This document shows positions 25,762 through 34,903 of a stretch of 64,000 nt of DNA, one piece after another. Each line of letters begins with the position of its first letter. The stretch's first letter is position 1. The notes under the pieces are model-generated. The model did no database searches. It was given only the letters and a program-made list of their open reading frames with translations, and had not been told where the DNA came from. A program made the translations under genes and the position numbers. The stretch lies in assembly GCA_965207475.1 (NCBI GenBank), contig OZ242278.1, positions 1,612,001-1,676,000 of the forward strand. Direction: 5' to 3'. Source of the stretch: WTFY01 sp011523795 (GTDB lineage Bacteria; Pseudomonadota; Gammaproteobacteria; UBA4575).

Positions 25762-26226
25762 GGTACCGCCCTCTTCGGCAAGACGGTTCTGGGTAAGTGT
25801 GACTGCCTCGTCAATATCTATAATTGTCTCCTCATGCTATACAAATCATTTCGTACAGAAGCCCAGGCGCGAGGCCTGGCCAGAAGTCACACATGCCCGG
25901 CGCGCCGGTCCTGGGCATGCCGGCGTCTGACGGGTTTGATTGCATGCCCTGGTGCCCTGTCAACCGGCCTCAAGAGGCATAGAAAGGGAAGTATCGGCAG
26001 CCAAGCACCCGACGCCATAAAGCGAGGCGACAAGAATTAACGAGAAACTACCCAATGGAAAATGTGCGAAAGGGCATTAAGATTCATCGGCTTCATGGGC
26101 TGCGTGATGCCTGCCCTGTTCAGGCCTGGGCCATATCCTGCGGTTGTATCTCGCAGCATGGCGGCTCCCTGATAGACCCTTGCATCAAGTTTCATGTTAC
26201 CAGCGAGGCACCTTACCTGAAATCCT
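25762..26226. other. Gap with two hairpins between toroid gene and unknown protein
   Basis: 465 bases. Two inverted repeats stand out: CCAGGC/GCCTGG at 25863-25879 and CATGCCC/GGGCATG at 25892-25919, the latter enclosing the palindrome CGGCGCGCCG. On the minus strand they sit in the leader of the 352-residue protein, so they could attenuate or end transcription from the toroid gene. The minus-strand frame of that protein extends to 25834. No other gene is seen. Confidence 0.45.
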
Positions 26227-27528
26227 TCAGGCCCTCAAGATTTCTACGAGACGCTCCAGGGCCTCGATACAAAAAGCAGAGGTAACGGATTCAGAGCCAT
26301 GTCCTATCTGCCCTACAGCGCCCCACTTCAGCGACTGGTCACCAAACGCGAGAAGCTCCGGCCAACTGCCGTCCTCATGTTGCGAGCTTATGAGCCTTTC
26401 CACCTGACGTTTCGCATCGGTGCTTTCAAGGTTGCCAGTATTGTAGAGCGCTGACACGGCCTGGGCGGTCTGGAGGATGTTGCCGAATTCTCCCTGCTCA
26501 TCACGCAAGCCCAGGATACGGTCCGCAAGTAGCGGGCGCAGTTGATCAAGGGCAGGTTGCACACGAATCATGGCACGGGTGATTGCATAGCAGATTGTGA
26601 CAGTGTCGGGATACCATTTGGACGAGCCCTCGAGGCTCCCGTCGGCAATCAGGGATTTCAGCCATCGTTGGGCAGCCTTGGTTTCGGGGTTGTCACCGAG
26701 GTAAGCGATGACGTTTGCATTGACTACGGGGTCCGCTTCGATACGAAATCTCGACACGACATTGGGCTCGTCTTCCTCCAGTACCCAGGTCATGAAACGA
26801 CCCTCCTCGTCACGGTTCGCCAAGATTCGCGGAACATTCCTTCCCAGCAAGATCCAGGGATGAGTCCCGATGACAAGGGAGCAGGTGGTGGTACTGTCAA
26901 GATCCTGGGGCAGATGCCGGTAGTAGCGCCACAATCCGGGGTATTCAATGGTGTCGGCAAGATACGCCTTGGTGGCGGTGCATAGGGCCCTGGCCTTCGC
27001 TTCATCGCAGCATTCCAGGGCCAGTACGCAAAGAGCCGAGATAAAAGGAGGTCTTTCGAAATGCCGTGGGATGTCCGGGTCGGCTATGTTGAACCGGATG
27101 CAGTGCCAGGCACCATTTTCGTCAATTGTGGATTCCAGGAAATCGAGGCCGCGGCGGATACTTTTCCTGCCCGCTTTTACAAGCTCCTTGGTGGTGGCTG
27201 CGTGCTGTCGGGCGTACTCACTTTCAGGGGCAGGGGAACGAAAAGCCGGTGCGGGGTCATGAAGTGTCTTGCGAAGATACTCAAGTGAAGCAACGCCTGT
27301 TTTAGCCGCCTCCCGTTCGGCCTCACTGAGTTTGCTACACGGCGGCAGCACCAAGTGAGTCGAGGTATAGGTTTCTTCGTGCACGTGAATTTCATGATCC
27401 TCGGCCAGCGTCACGCCGAGTTCCTTTTCGATTGTTTCTTTGGGCTTCCCGAGCAGGCGTTCGCGAAAGTCACTGTCCTCGCCCGCTCTCGACACGAGAA
27501 ACTCTGCTGCGTTATTCGGCTTTTTCAT
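26227..27528 (-). CDS. NHLP leader fused to a squalene-cyclase-like toroid
   Basis: A 433-residue protein. Residues 1 to about 85 match the NHLP leader pattern of the small precursor: AAEFLVSRA, DFRERLLGKPKETIEKELG, then EIHVHEETYTSTHLVLPP and an acidic tail. The remainder is an alpha/alpha toroid of the prenyltransferase/squalene cyclase type, with QW-like motifs (IDENGAW, QHEDGSWPELL) and DLDST at 209-213 in place of the class II cyclase DxDD. There is no membrane-insertion helix. It may be an enzyme that docks through its leader, or an exported leader-bearing protein. It is on the same strand as the exporter genes, 357 bases downstream of them. Confidence 0.82.
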   Translation of the reverse strand: MKKPNNAAEFLVSRAGEDSDFRERLLGKPKETIEKELGVTLAEDHEIHVHEETYTSTHLVLPPCSKLSEAEREAAKTGVASLEYLRKTLHDPAPAFRSPAPESEYARQHAATTKELVKAGRKSIRRGLDFLESTIDENGAWHCIRFNIADPDIPRHFERPPFISALCVLALECCDEAKARALCTATKAYLADTIEYPGLWRYYRHLPQDLDSTTTCSLVIGTHPWILLGRNVPRILANRDEEGRFMTWVLEEDEPNVVSRFRIEADPVVNANVIAYLGDNPETKAAQRWLKSLIADGSLEGSSKWYPDTVTICYAITRAMIRVQPALDQLRPLLADRILGLRDEQGEFGNILQTAQAVSALYNTGNLESTDAKRQVERLISSQHEDGSWPELLAFGDQSLKWGAVGQIGHGSESVTSAFCIEALERLVEILRA

Positions 27529-27885
27529 CGATGTTTTCCATTTTCGTGGGTCATGGTCGAACGTGAATGCTCAGCGGTTAACATACATGACGATTGGCGT
27601 GATTTCAGCAGGAGTGCTGTATTCGGGCATTCCTGTGTTTTCTGAAGTTGCCTGGCCGGGATACCGTAAGGCATTAAACCCATTCCGGATCTCGCCCGCT
27701 GCCTGAAAACAGATGAGTGACTGGCAGAGTCGCCCATGGCCTTGGAGGCGGTGTCGAAGAAACCTGTTACCATGATGCGGTCAAAACGGGTTTGTAGGCA
27801 ACGACTGCTGAGGATGAAGTCGAACGGGGAATACCTCGTGGATGATCCTGCAACGCTCGTCCGCCAGCCGGTCTGCCTGCCCGGA
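27529..27885. other. Exporter-toroid intergenic region
   Basis: 357 bases without a supported gene. The minus-strand frame 27525-28034 overlaps the exporter gene in another frame and has no domain. A promoter for the toroid gene is expected here, but no clear -35/-10 pair was found. Confidence 0.4.
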
Positions 27886-30828
27886 TCAGGCGATCTGTCT
27901 TTTGACCAGTTTTCTGAATACCCCTTCAGCCTCCATGAGTTCCTTGAAGGAGCCGCTTTGCACAACTTTTCCGGTCTGTAACACGTAGATGCGATCAGTC
28001 TGTTGCAGCGTGGACAGGCGATGGGCGATGACAACCCGGGTGGGGGTCAGGGCAGTGAGGTTCTGCATGACCTTGGCCTGGTTTTCGTTATCCAGCCAGT
28101 TGGTTGCCTCGTCAAACAGCATGATTCGCGGACTGCCGATCACCGAGCGGGCGATTGTGACGCGCTGACTTTCACCCCCTGACAAAACCGCTCCGCTGGA
28201 CCCGACCATGGTCATCATGCCCATGGGCATGCCCTTGATTTCGTTCTCGACTTCTGCAACCCTGGTCGCTGTCCAGACATCCTCGGTCGCCACTTCCTCG
28301 TGATGACTGACCAGATTGTCCCAGATATCCATGGGGTGGAGCCCGACAGATTGTGGCACTGCGCCGATTTTCCGGCGCACCTGTTTCAGGTTCAGGTGCC
28401 TCAGGTCCCGCCCGTCGTAATACACTGCGCCAGCAGTCGGGCGGTCGACTCCAAGCGCGAGCCGGAACAGGGTGCTCTTGCCTGCACCGGACTCGCCGGT
28501 GATCGCGACAAATTCGCCAGGACGGGCGTGAATCGTCACATCATCGAGAATTAACGGGCCATCAGGATCGTAACGAAAGGAAACCCGGTCGAACAGAATT
28601 TCGCCACCCAGATATTCAACCGGCTCTCCTTCGGTCTCGGTTTCAGGAACTGCTGCGAGCAGCGGACGCATCTGGTCGAATGCAGGCAGCATGGCGGCAA
28701 TGGTGCCGAAGGACTCGCCCAGCCGGGCGATTGCGGACTGGAAAACGATGAAGACCAGGTAGACGACGAGAAAATCACCGATCAGGATGTGCCGGTCGCT
28801 CACCGCTGCCACCGCGAATAGCAGTACCCCACCCGCGAGAAAGGGGAGCGCGGCACCAAATGCGCGTGCATGCCCCTCAAATGCCCCCAGTTCGAGTTCT
28901 GCGCGTTTCTGCTCGCGATAATCCTGCGCCCAGATGGCGAATGCCGAACCTTCCGCGTTTTCCACGCGCAGTTTGGTGAAACCGCCCACGATCTGGAACA
29001 GCCTGCCGGAAACACGACGCGCTGCACGGATCATCCGCCCATATGGTGAAATCTGGAGCAAGCCAAGGGCTACCGTGATCAGCAGCGAAGCCAGACTGAA
29101 GGCGAGGGTAATGACCCCGAGGGTGGTGTTGTAGAAGAAAATGATGCCAAATACCGGAAGCAGGAAAATAATCGACAGCAAGCTGTCGGCGACGACTCCT
29201 TGCAAGCCATCGCGAAGATTCTGGAACGTCATCCCCGACATGGCCAGGTCGCCGGTTGAATGGCGGTGCAGAATGCTTGCCGGAAGGCGCATGAGGCGGT
29301 CCCAAAAGGCAGCTTCGGCCCGCGATGCGGAACGACCCTCAAGCCGCATCATTGCCGTGCTTTGAAACAGGTGCAGCAGTGCACCGAGCAGACCAAATAC
29401 CGCCAGCGCCACGGCCACTGAATAGATCACTCCGGCACTTCCGCCTGCAGTTATTTCATTTGCAGCGTAGCCTAGGGCGAGGGCTGGCAACAGTTTGATC
29501 AGGCCGCCCGGAAGCCCGGAAATCACCAGCCGCACCAGATCCGCGGCTGATCCATGCAGGGCGATTCCCAGCAGGTCAGACGGTTTCACGTTCTCCGAAG
29601 GCAAGGGGCGATAGAACATCCAGGCTTCTTCCCCCAGCGTGTTGGCGCGACCTGCTGCAATCCGCACGCTGCACTTGCTGACTGGGTCGATTTCCCGATA
29701 GCGCCCAAATTTTCCCGGCAGCAGCGCTACGGGCTGGCCATCCTCTGCCCGAAATCCCAGCATCGCGCTACTGTCGCCGCGCCACCAGTGGTCTTCGGCT
29801 TTCAATCGTACGCGCCGGGCACGTACGGCTGATGCATCAAGCACTTCAACGAGGCTGACCGGAGTATCGGAAGGTTCCGAGCGCGTGGGAATCTTGAAAT
29901 CGATACCTTCATGGCGGCCGATGATTTGCAAGGCATCTGTCAGGGCCGTGTCTTCGACACGGGTATCCTGGCCTGTCGGCAAGTCATAGATATTGAAAAG
30001 CCGCTGTCGTGCAGTTTTTTCAGCCGTACGTCGGCTGGTCGTCCGTGCACGTTCGAGATTCACTTCGTCGACCACGGCCAGTTGGCGGTTAAGGCGTTCC
30101 AGGGCGAATGCAACCGCGTGAAAAGATGCGAGCGCTGGCAGCAACATGTCTTGCTGAGCCAGTGTTTCCGTTGATTTACCCAGCAATGTGGCCCTGTCAA
30201 ACAAGGTGAGCCAGCTTGTCCGCGTCAGCGGTATCATGGTTTCATGTGAGCCGCTTGCTTCGGCAAGCTCTGCCTGGTCGACGATGTCCATGAACAGGAA
30301 TTCGCCGCGCAGTGGCTTGGATACCCATACCACATTGCGATGTACGGACAGTATGCAAGGTGGAAAGGTCCGTGCCATACCGGGATCGGCCAGCGCAGTT
30401 GCACGCGGAATGGGGCTTGCAAACCGAGAAAGTGTGTCAGTAATGGCGGTCAGCCAGGTATCCGTCTGCTCCGCCAGTTCTGCCGGATGAACCTCGGACA
30501 GCAAGGATGCCGGGAGGCGCTTCAGAAGAGTACCTGGCGATCCTTTTGCAATCAGGCTGAGGGTGGTATCTTTATTGTTGTCACGTTCGTCTGGTGCCAC
30601 CCCCGGCAGTATCCAGCCCGCTTCGCGACGCAGCAGATGCTGCGGCGCTGCCTGTTCCACCCCGTCCTTGAATTCAACCAGGAACAGATTGACGGAACCC
30701 TGGTCAATAAACCAGACACTGCCTGGGTCGTCGAGTTTCACCGGCAAGTTGCCGGCACAAGGTACGGTTGTGCCGGAACGAGCTACGAGTTCGGCAATCG
30801 ATGTGCAGTTCGGGCTTTTGTCCAGCAT
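27886..30828 (-). CDS. NHLM-type ABC exporter, second subunit
   Basis: A 980-residue ABC exporter half. The first 400 residues are soluble, with a cyclic-nucleotide-binding-like fold, and lack a C39 peptidase. Six transmembrane helices follow at about 420-700 and an ATPase at 740-980, with GESGAGKST, LSGGESQR and LFDEATNWLD. Such proteins pair with the peptidase-bearing subunit to export NHLP-leader peptides. The ATG overlaps the stop of the upstream subunit (TGATG), so the two are translationally coupled. Confidence 0.9.
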   Translation of the reverse strand: MLDKSPNCTSIAELVARSGTTVPCAGNLPVKLDDPGSVWFIDQGSVNLFLVEFKDGVEQAAPQHLLRREAGWILPGVAPDERDNNKDTTLSLIAKGSPGTLLKRLPASLLSEVHPAELAEQTDTWLTAITDTLSRFASPIPRATALADPGMARTFPPCILSVHRNVVWVSKPLRGEFLFMDIVDQAELAEASGSHETMIPLTRTSWLTLFDRATLLGKSTETLAQQDMLLPALASFHAVAFALERLNRQLAVVDEVNLERARTTSRRTAEKTARQRLFNIYDLPTGQDTRVEDTALTDALQIIGRHEGIDFKIPTRSEPSDTPVSLVEVLDASAVRARRVRLKAEDHWWRGDSSAMLGFRAEDGQPVALLPGKFGRYREIDPVSKCSVRIAAGRANTLGEEAWMFYRPLPSENVKPSDLLGIALHGSAADLVRLVISGLPGGLIKLLPALALGYAANEITAGGSAGVIYSVAVALAVFGLLGALLHLFQSTAMMRLEGRSASRAEAAFWDRLMRLPASILHRHSTGDLAMSGMTFQNLRDGLQGVVADSLLSIIFLLPVFGIIFFYNTTLGVITLAFSLASLLITVALGLLQISPYGRMIRAARRVSGRLFQIVGGFTKLRVENAEGSAFAIWAQDYREQKRAELELGAFEGHARAFGAALPFLAGGVLLFAVAAVSDRHILIGDFLVVYLVFIVFQSAIARLGESFGTIAAMLPAFDQMRPLLAAVPETETEGEPVEYLGGEILFDRVSFRYDPDGPLILDDVTIHARPGEFVAITGESGAGKSTLFRLALGVDRPTAGAVYYDGRDLRHLNLKQVRRKIGAVPQSVGLHPMDIWDNLVSHHEEVATEDVWTATRVAEVENEIKGMPMGMMTMVGSSGAVLSGGESQRVTIARSVIGSPRIMLFDEATNWLDNENQAKVMQNLTALTPTRVVIAHRLSTLQQTDRIYVLQTGKVVQSGSFKELMEAEGVFRKLVKRQIA

Positions 30829-33038
30829 CAGCCCGACTTAACCAGTTTGTAATACATGCCACCCTGGTCCGCAATCAACTCATCGTGCGTACCGCGCTGT
30901 ACTGTAACGCCCTTGTCAAGCACGATAATTTCGTCACAATCCCGCACGGTACTCAGCCGGTGCGCCAAGATCAGGCAGGTGACACCGCGACGCCGCAAGG
31001 CATCATCAACGTATTCCTCTGTCGCTGCATCGAACGCGCTGGTCGCCTCGTCCAGAATGAGCACTGTCGGATTGCCCACCAGCGCACGGGCGATTTCCAG
31101 CCGTTGTCGCTGGCCTCCACTGAAATTCACACCGCCTTCCTCGACGACGGTTGAATATCCTTGTGGCCTGAGCAGGATTTCGTCATGAATCTGGGCATCC
31201 CGCGAGGCGGCGAAGATGACTTCATCCGGTATGGCTGAGTTCCATAAGGTGATATTGTCGCGCAGCGACGCGGAAAAGAGCACGATTTCCTGATCCACCA
31301 TGGAAATGGACTGCCGGAGCACTTCCTCGGGAATCTCATCCCGCAGATGCCCATCGAACAGGATTTCGCCTGACCATGGCTGGTAGACACCCGAAACCAG
31401 ACGTGCCAGGGTCGACTTGCCAGAACCACTGGGACCGACTACGGCAACCCGCTGTCCTGGTTTGATCATGAGGCTGAAGTCCTGTATCAAAGGCGGTCGG
31501 CTCTTGTTGAAACCGAAGGTGACGTTTTGCAGTTCAAGCTGGCCGGCAAGCTGGAGCCGACCATTGAATGTGGGGATTGACTCCGATTCCGGACTTCGGC
31601 GGCTGTAAATGGGGTCTTCAGCGGTCTTGGAGATATCCTCAAGCCGTTGCAGATCGGTTTCGAGCGCCTGGCGTTTGTCGACGAACCCCAAAAAACGGCC
31701 AACAGGTGCCAGGAACATCTCTGCCAGGATATAGAACCCAACCAGTGCTCCCAGGGTCATTTCGCCGGTCATGACCAGGCTTCCCCCTATGCCGATGATC
31801 ACGGCACTGCGAAGCACGGCAACCAGGCCCGGAAGCGCAGTATTGACCGAGCCCAGTTCGGAATAGAGCTGGCGCGCATGCAGTTCGCGCGCTTGATGAC
31901 CGCTCCAGCGGGAAAAAAACCGGTCATCCGATCCTGTCATGCGCAGGTTGTCTGCATGGCTCAACATCTGCATGCCGACGCCTATCAACAATCCTTGTTC
32001 TCGCCGCATGGCCTGGCTGCGAACCCCCCGAAGCGCGTTGAGAAAGTGGAGCAACATTCCATGTGCAAGGGCCAGCAACAGTACCATCAGTGTGAGCAGG
32101 ACATCGTAGGCCAGCATCGCGGCCAGTAACACCGCGCTCATTGCCATGTCGATAATGAGCACAAGAAACTGGTCGGTCAGGTTCTTCGCAATCCTGTCGA
32201 TGGACGAGACCCGGTCAGTCAAATCACCTGCCAGCCTGTGTTCAAAAAACTCCACCGGCAATCGCAGTAACCGCGACACGCCCCGGTTGTAGCCAATCAC
32301 CGATATCCGGACTTCGAGTCGCTTCAGGAACCGGTGCTTGAGCAGGGACAAAATGTATACCAGGACACCGCCGCCGAGCAGGGCTGCCACCAGTCCACCC
32401 CAGGGACCATGGTTTTCCAGAACATCGTCCACGAAAAAACTGAGAGCTACGGGCACAACAAGTGCCAGTAACGTCAACATGAATCCGCAAGCAATCACTA
32501 CGGCAAGCACACTCCATGATCCGGCAAGCAAGGTGGTCAATTGACTGAGCAAGTCGGGACGCTCGCCGCCGGGTTTGAAATCGCCACTGCGCTTGAATCG
32601 CAGCGCAATTCCACTGTAGTCCTTGCTGAATTCTTCGGCAGTAACCCTGCGCCGCCCCGTGGACGGGTCATTGAGGTAGAAATAGCCGTCATCGAAACCC
32701 TCAAGGACAACGAAATGGCTGAATTGCCAGAACAAAATCAGAGGCAACTGCAGCTTCTTCAGTTGCTCAGCGCGTATACTGAGTCCATTGCATTCAAGAC
32801 CATAGTGTCTGGAAGCGCGCGCGAGGCTCGCAGCACTGCTGCCGTCTCGACTCACCTCGCATTTTTCGCGCAATTCCGTAAGCGGCACCCAGCGTCCGAA
32901 GTATGCCAATATGCTGCCAAGGCAGGCGGCACCACATTCTGATGCGTGCATCTGTAGTAGGATTGGCGTGGTGATCCTTTGTTTCAAGGAGTCCGAGGCA
33001 GTGTTGTCTCCAGCCCCTTTAGAGGCGCTTGGCGGCAT
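30828..33038 (-). CDS. NHLM-type peptidase-containing ABC exporter
   Basis: A 736-residue transporter with an N-terminal C39 cysteine peptidase: Gln in LLQMHASECGAACL, catalytic Cys35, His in HFVVLEGF and Asp in NDPSTGRR. A six-helix transmembrane domain and a C-terminal ATPase follow (GPSGSGKST, FSGGQRQR, LILDEATSAFD). It should cleave leaders after double-Gly or Ala-Gly sites, such as that in the LCCCW precursor, and export the core. Its ATG follows the stop of the membrane-fusion gene directly (TAAATG). Confidence 0.94.
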   Translation of the reverse strand: MPPSASKGAGDNTASDSLKQRITTPILLQMHASECGAACLGSILAYFGRWVPLTELREKCEVSRDGSSAASLARASRHYGLECNGLSIRAEQLKKLQLPLILFWQFSHFVVLEGFDDGYFYLNDPSTGRRRVTAEEFSKDYSGIALRFKRSGDFKPGGERPDLLSQLTTLLAGSWSVLAVVIACGFMLTLLALVVPVALSFFVDDVLENHGPWGGLVAALLGGGVLVYILSLLKHRFLKRLEVRISVIGYNRGVSRLLRLPVEFFEHRLAGDLTDRVSSIDRIAKNLTDQFLVLIIDMAMSAVLLAAMLAYDVLLTLMVLLLALAHGMLLHFLNALRGVRSQAMRREQGLLIGVGMQMLSHADNLRMTGSDDRFFSRWSGHQARELHARQLYSELGSVNTALPGLVAVLRSAVIIGIGGSLVMTGEMTLGALVGFYILAEMFLAPVGRFLGFVDKRQALETDLQRLEDISKTAEDPIYSRRSPESESIPTFNGRLQLAGQLELQNVTFGFNKSRPPLIQDFSLMIKPGQRVAVVGPSGSGKSTLARLVSGVYQPWSGEILFDGHLRDEIPEEVLRQSISMVDQEIVLFSASLRDNITLWNSAIPDEVIFAASRDAQIHDEILLRPQGYSTVVEEGGVNFSGGQRQRLEIARALVGNPTVLILDEATSAFDAATEEYVDDALRRRGVTCLILAHRLSTVRDCDEIIVLDKGVTVQRGTHDELIADQGGMYYKLVKSG

Positions 33039-33590
33039 TTATGACCGCCTCATTCGCAATAGTGTGACCGGGGCTTGCCTGCCAATTTTGATGACAACCT
33101 GGCATTCCCTGCTCGCAAGGGAAGCAAAATAAAGGCTTTCGTCGAGTGTGATGTTTACCCGGTGTAAGGACACCGGCGCTGCAGGGTCGAACACTGCCAG
33201 CTCCTCGGATAAGGGTATGGCGGTGATTTTTGCAACCTTTCCGTCGAGTGAGTCAGCTTGTCCACCTGACTTTTCCAACTCTATCACCGCTGGCATCCCG
33301 GCCTTGATATGCGGTGCGACGTCGCTCCGGGCCCAGACGAGCACTTGCACGGTCCTGTTGCCCTCAAGCAGGTTTTCACCAGGCTCGACCAGCACGCCAT
33401 CCACCGCGAGACTACGGGCCATGCTCCCGAAGAAGAGCCACGCAGCAAGGATGAACAGTAAAAGAGCAATGACAGCAACAAGAAGCCGCTCCCGCGGTGT
33501 GGAAATCGTCAGCAGCCGGTCAAGTTGTTCCCGTTCTTCCTTTGCTTCGGCAACAGTGTTGTGGAATGAGTCAAATGGATTATTGAACAC
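33039..33590 (-). CDS. Short HlyD-type membrane fusion protein of the exporter
   Basis: A 183-residue inner-membrane protein with one helix at about residues 37-58 and a periplasmic beta-rich domain (VDGVLVEPGENLLEG, then IKAGMPAVIELEKSGG). It is less than half the length of classical HlyD proteins: the long coiled coil and half the lipoyl domain are missing. It is the first gene of the exporter operon. Short fusion proteins of this kind accompany NHLM exporters. Confidence 0.78.
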   Translation of the reverse strand: MFNNPFDSFHNTVAEAKEEREQLDRLLTISTPRERLLVAVIALLLFILAAWLFFGSMARSLAVDGVLVEPGENLLEGNRTVQVLVWARSDVAPHIKAGMPAVIELEKSGGQADSLDGKVAKITAIPLSEELAVFDPAAPVSLHRVNITLDESLYFASLASRECQVVIKIGRQAPVTLLRMRRS

Positions 33591-33661
33591 GACCGTGAAT
33601 CTCCCTATGAAAAATCAGGCAGGGGCAAAAATCTGGTCCAGCTTGAGTAGGATTTTTAGAG

Positions 33662-33667
33662 ATTATA
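33662..33667 (-). promoter_or_regulatory. -10 element candidate of the exporter operon
   Basis: Perfect TATAAT on the minus strand, in an AT-rich stretch about 70 bases before the membrane-fusion gene start. No convincing -35 hexamer lies at 16-18 bases, so an activator may be needed. Confidence 0.4.
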
Positions 33668-33742
33668 TGCAAATATCGATTGTGAAATATAAAATTTTCA
33701 TGGTTCTGGAAATTTAGTGTGGTGTGTATCGGCGGAGGGCTT

Positions 33743-34006
33743 TCAGGCCAGGTCGTTTTCAGCTTCTTTATTTTGGTCAAGCCCCGTTTCTGGTCTTCCA
33801 TCCGGAGGCAGTGGAGCCAGTAGCCTGTGATCGCGGCGGGAAGGGCATGGTACAGGTCGCCGGCAATCCCATGCCGTGGTGGCCTCCTCGTCGATGCCGG
33901 TGATCACCGGCATCGTGTCATGAATCCTCTGCCGAGTGCGCCCTGTTGGAATTTCCAGCCAGCCCATGGCTTCACCCTTTGCAGGGAATTCACGGTATAA
34001 TGCCAC
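33743..34006 (-). pseudogene. Possible remnant of an SOS response-associated peptidase
   Basis: An 87-codon open frame in the 494-base gap between divergent genes. It contains RQRIHDTMPVI, which resembles the conserved IHxRMPVIL segment near the C-terminus of YedK-type SRAP proteins, followed by LLAPLPPDG at about the expected place. The N-terminal catalytic Cys is absent. Similarity rests on a short motif, so this is tentative. Confidence 0.28.
33971..34001 (+). promoter_or_regulatory. Candidate promoter of the LolA-like/barrel pair
   Basis: Perfect TATAAT at 33996-34001 with TTCACC 19 bases upstream. The spacing is long and the -35 weak. It lies about 85 bases before the chosen start codon. 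Confidence 0.4.
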
Positions 34007-34084
34007 TCGTTTGTCACGGTACCTGTGTAGATGTTTCCTGACTACGAAACTGCCGAAATCCGGCTTGTCGGCCGAGACTGGACA

Positions 34085-34903
34085 ATGGGCTTCCCGTGTA
34101 CACAGGGTGCTTCGTTCAGTGTTCTGATTCTGTTACTGGCGTGCTTCTGCCTGCTGCATACGCACGTCCTCGCCCGGGAAGAAACGCCGGAGGAGAAGGG
34201 TCTGAGAATTGCGCGTGAAGCAAGCGCCCGCAACGACGGATTCGATGATTTCACTGCTGGAATGACGATGGTGCTGCGCGACCGGCAAGGTCGGGAGAGC
34301 ATCCGTCAGATGCGCTTCAAGGTGCTGGAGGTGCCGGGTGATGGCGATAAGAGCCTGTTTGTGTTCGATCAGCCGCGAGACGTACAGGGGACCGCCCTGT
34401 TGACCCATGGCCACATTAACTCCCAGGACGACCAGTGGCTGTATCTGCCGGCCCTGAAAAGAGTGAAGCGCATCAGTGCCACGGCGCGTTCCGGGTCATT
34501 TATGGGAAGCGAGTTTTCCTACGAGGACATGAGCTCTCCGGAGGTGGAGGAATACACGTACAAATACCTTCGCGACGAGCCCTGCGGCGAACTCACCTGT
34601 ACAGTGACCGAGCAAGTCCCTCTGGAGAAAAAATCCGGATACAGCCGCAAGGTCATTTGGCAAGACACAGGCGAACTTCGCGTCTGGAAGATGGAGCTCT
34701 ATGACCGAAGGAACTCGCATCTGAAAACGCTCACTTTTGAAAGCTACAAGCAATACCTGGGCCGGTACTGGCGGGCAGGCGAACAGACGATGGTGAATCA
34801 CTTGACCGGGGCGAGCACTGTGCTTAAATGGACCGATTACCGGTTTCGCACCAATCTTGAAGACAGCGAATTCACCAAACCGGCACTTCGGCGCGTGCGC
34901 TGA
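34085..34903 (+). CDS. Outer membrane lipoprotein-sorting (LolA-like) protein
   Basis: Periplasmic LolA/LppX-fold protein, 272 residues from the ATG at 34085. That start gives a clean signal peptide: a short N-terminus, then SVLILLLACFCLLHTHVLA. The open frame begins 18 codons upstream but would bury the signal. The mature part has alternating strands typical of the PF17131 family (MTMVLRDRQG, WLYLPALKRVKRIS, SFMGSEFSYEDM). Members act with MMPL-type RND exporters, such as the one at 21.7 kb, as periplasmic carriers. It overlaps the next gene by one base (TGATG). Confidence 0.85.
   Translation: MGFPCTQGASFSVLILLLACFCLLHTHVLAREETPEEKGLRIAREASARNDGFDDFTAGMTMVLRDRQGRESIRQMRFKVLEVPGDGDKSLFVFDQPRDVQGTALLTHGHINSQDDQWLYLPALKRVKRISATARSGSFMGSEFSYEDMSSPEVEEYTYKYLRDEPCGELTCTVTEQVPLEKKSGYSRKVIWQDTGELRVWKMELYDRRNSHLKTLTFESYKQYLGRYWRAGEQTMVNHLTGASTVLKWTDYRFRTNLEDSEFTKPALRRVR

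Noticed and set aside
27525..28034. Minus-strand frame of 169 codons between exporter and toroid genes
   Set aside because: Overlaps the exporter ATPase in another frame and is compositionally odd, with no domain.
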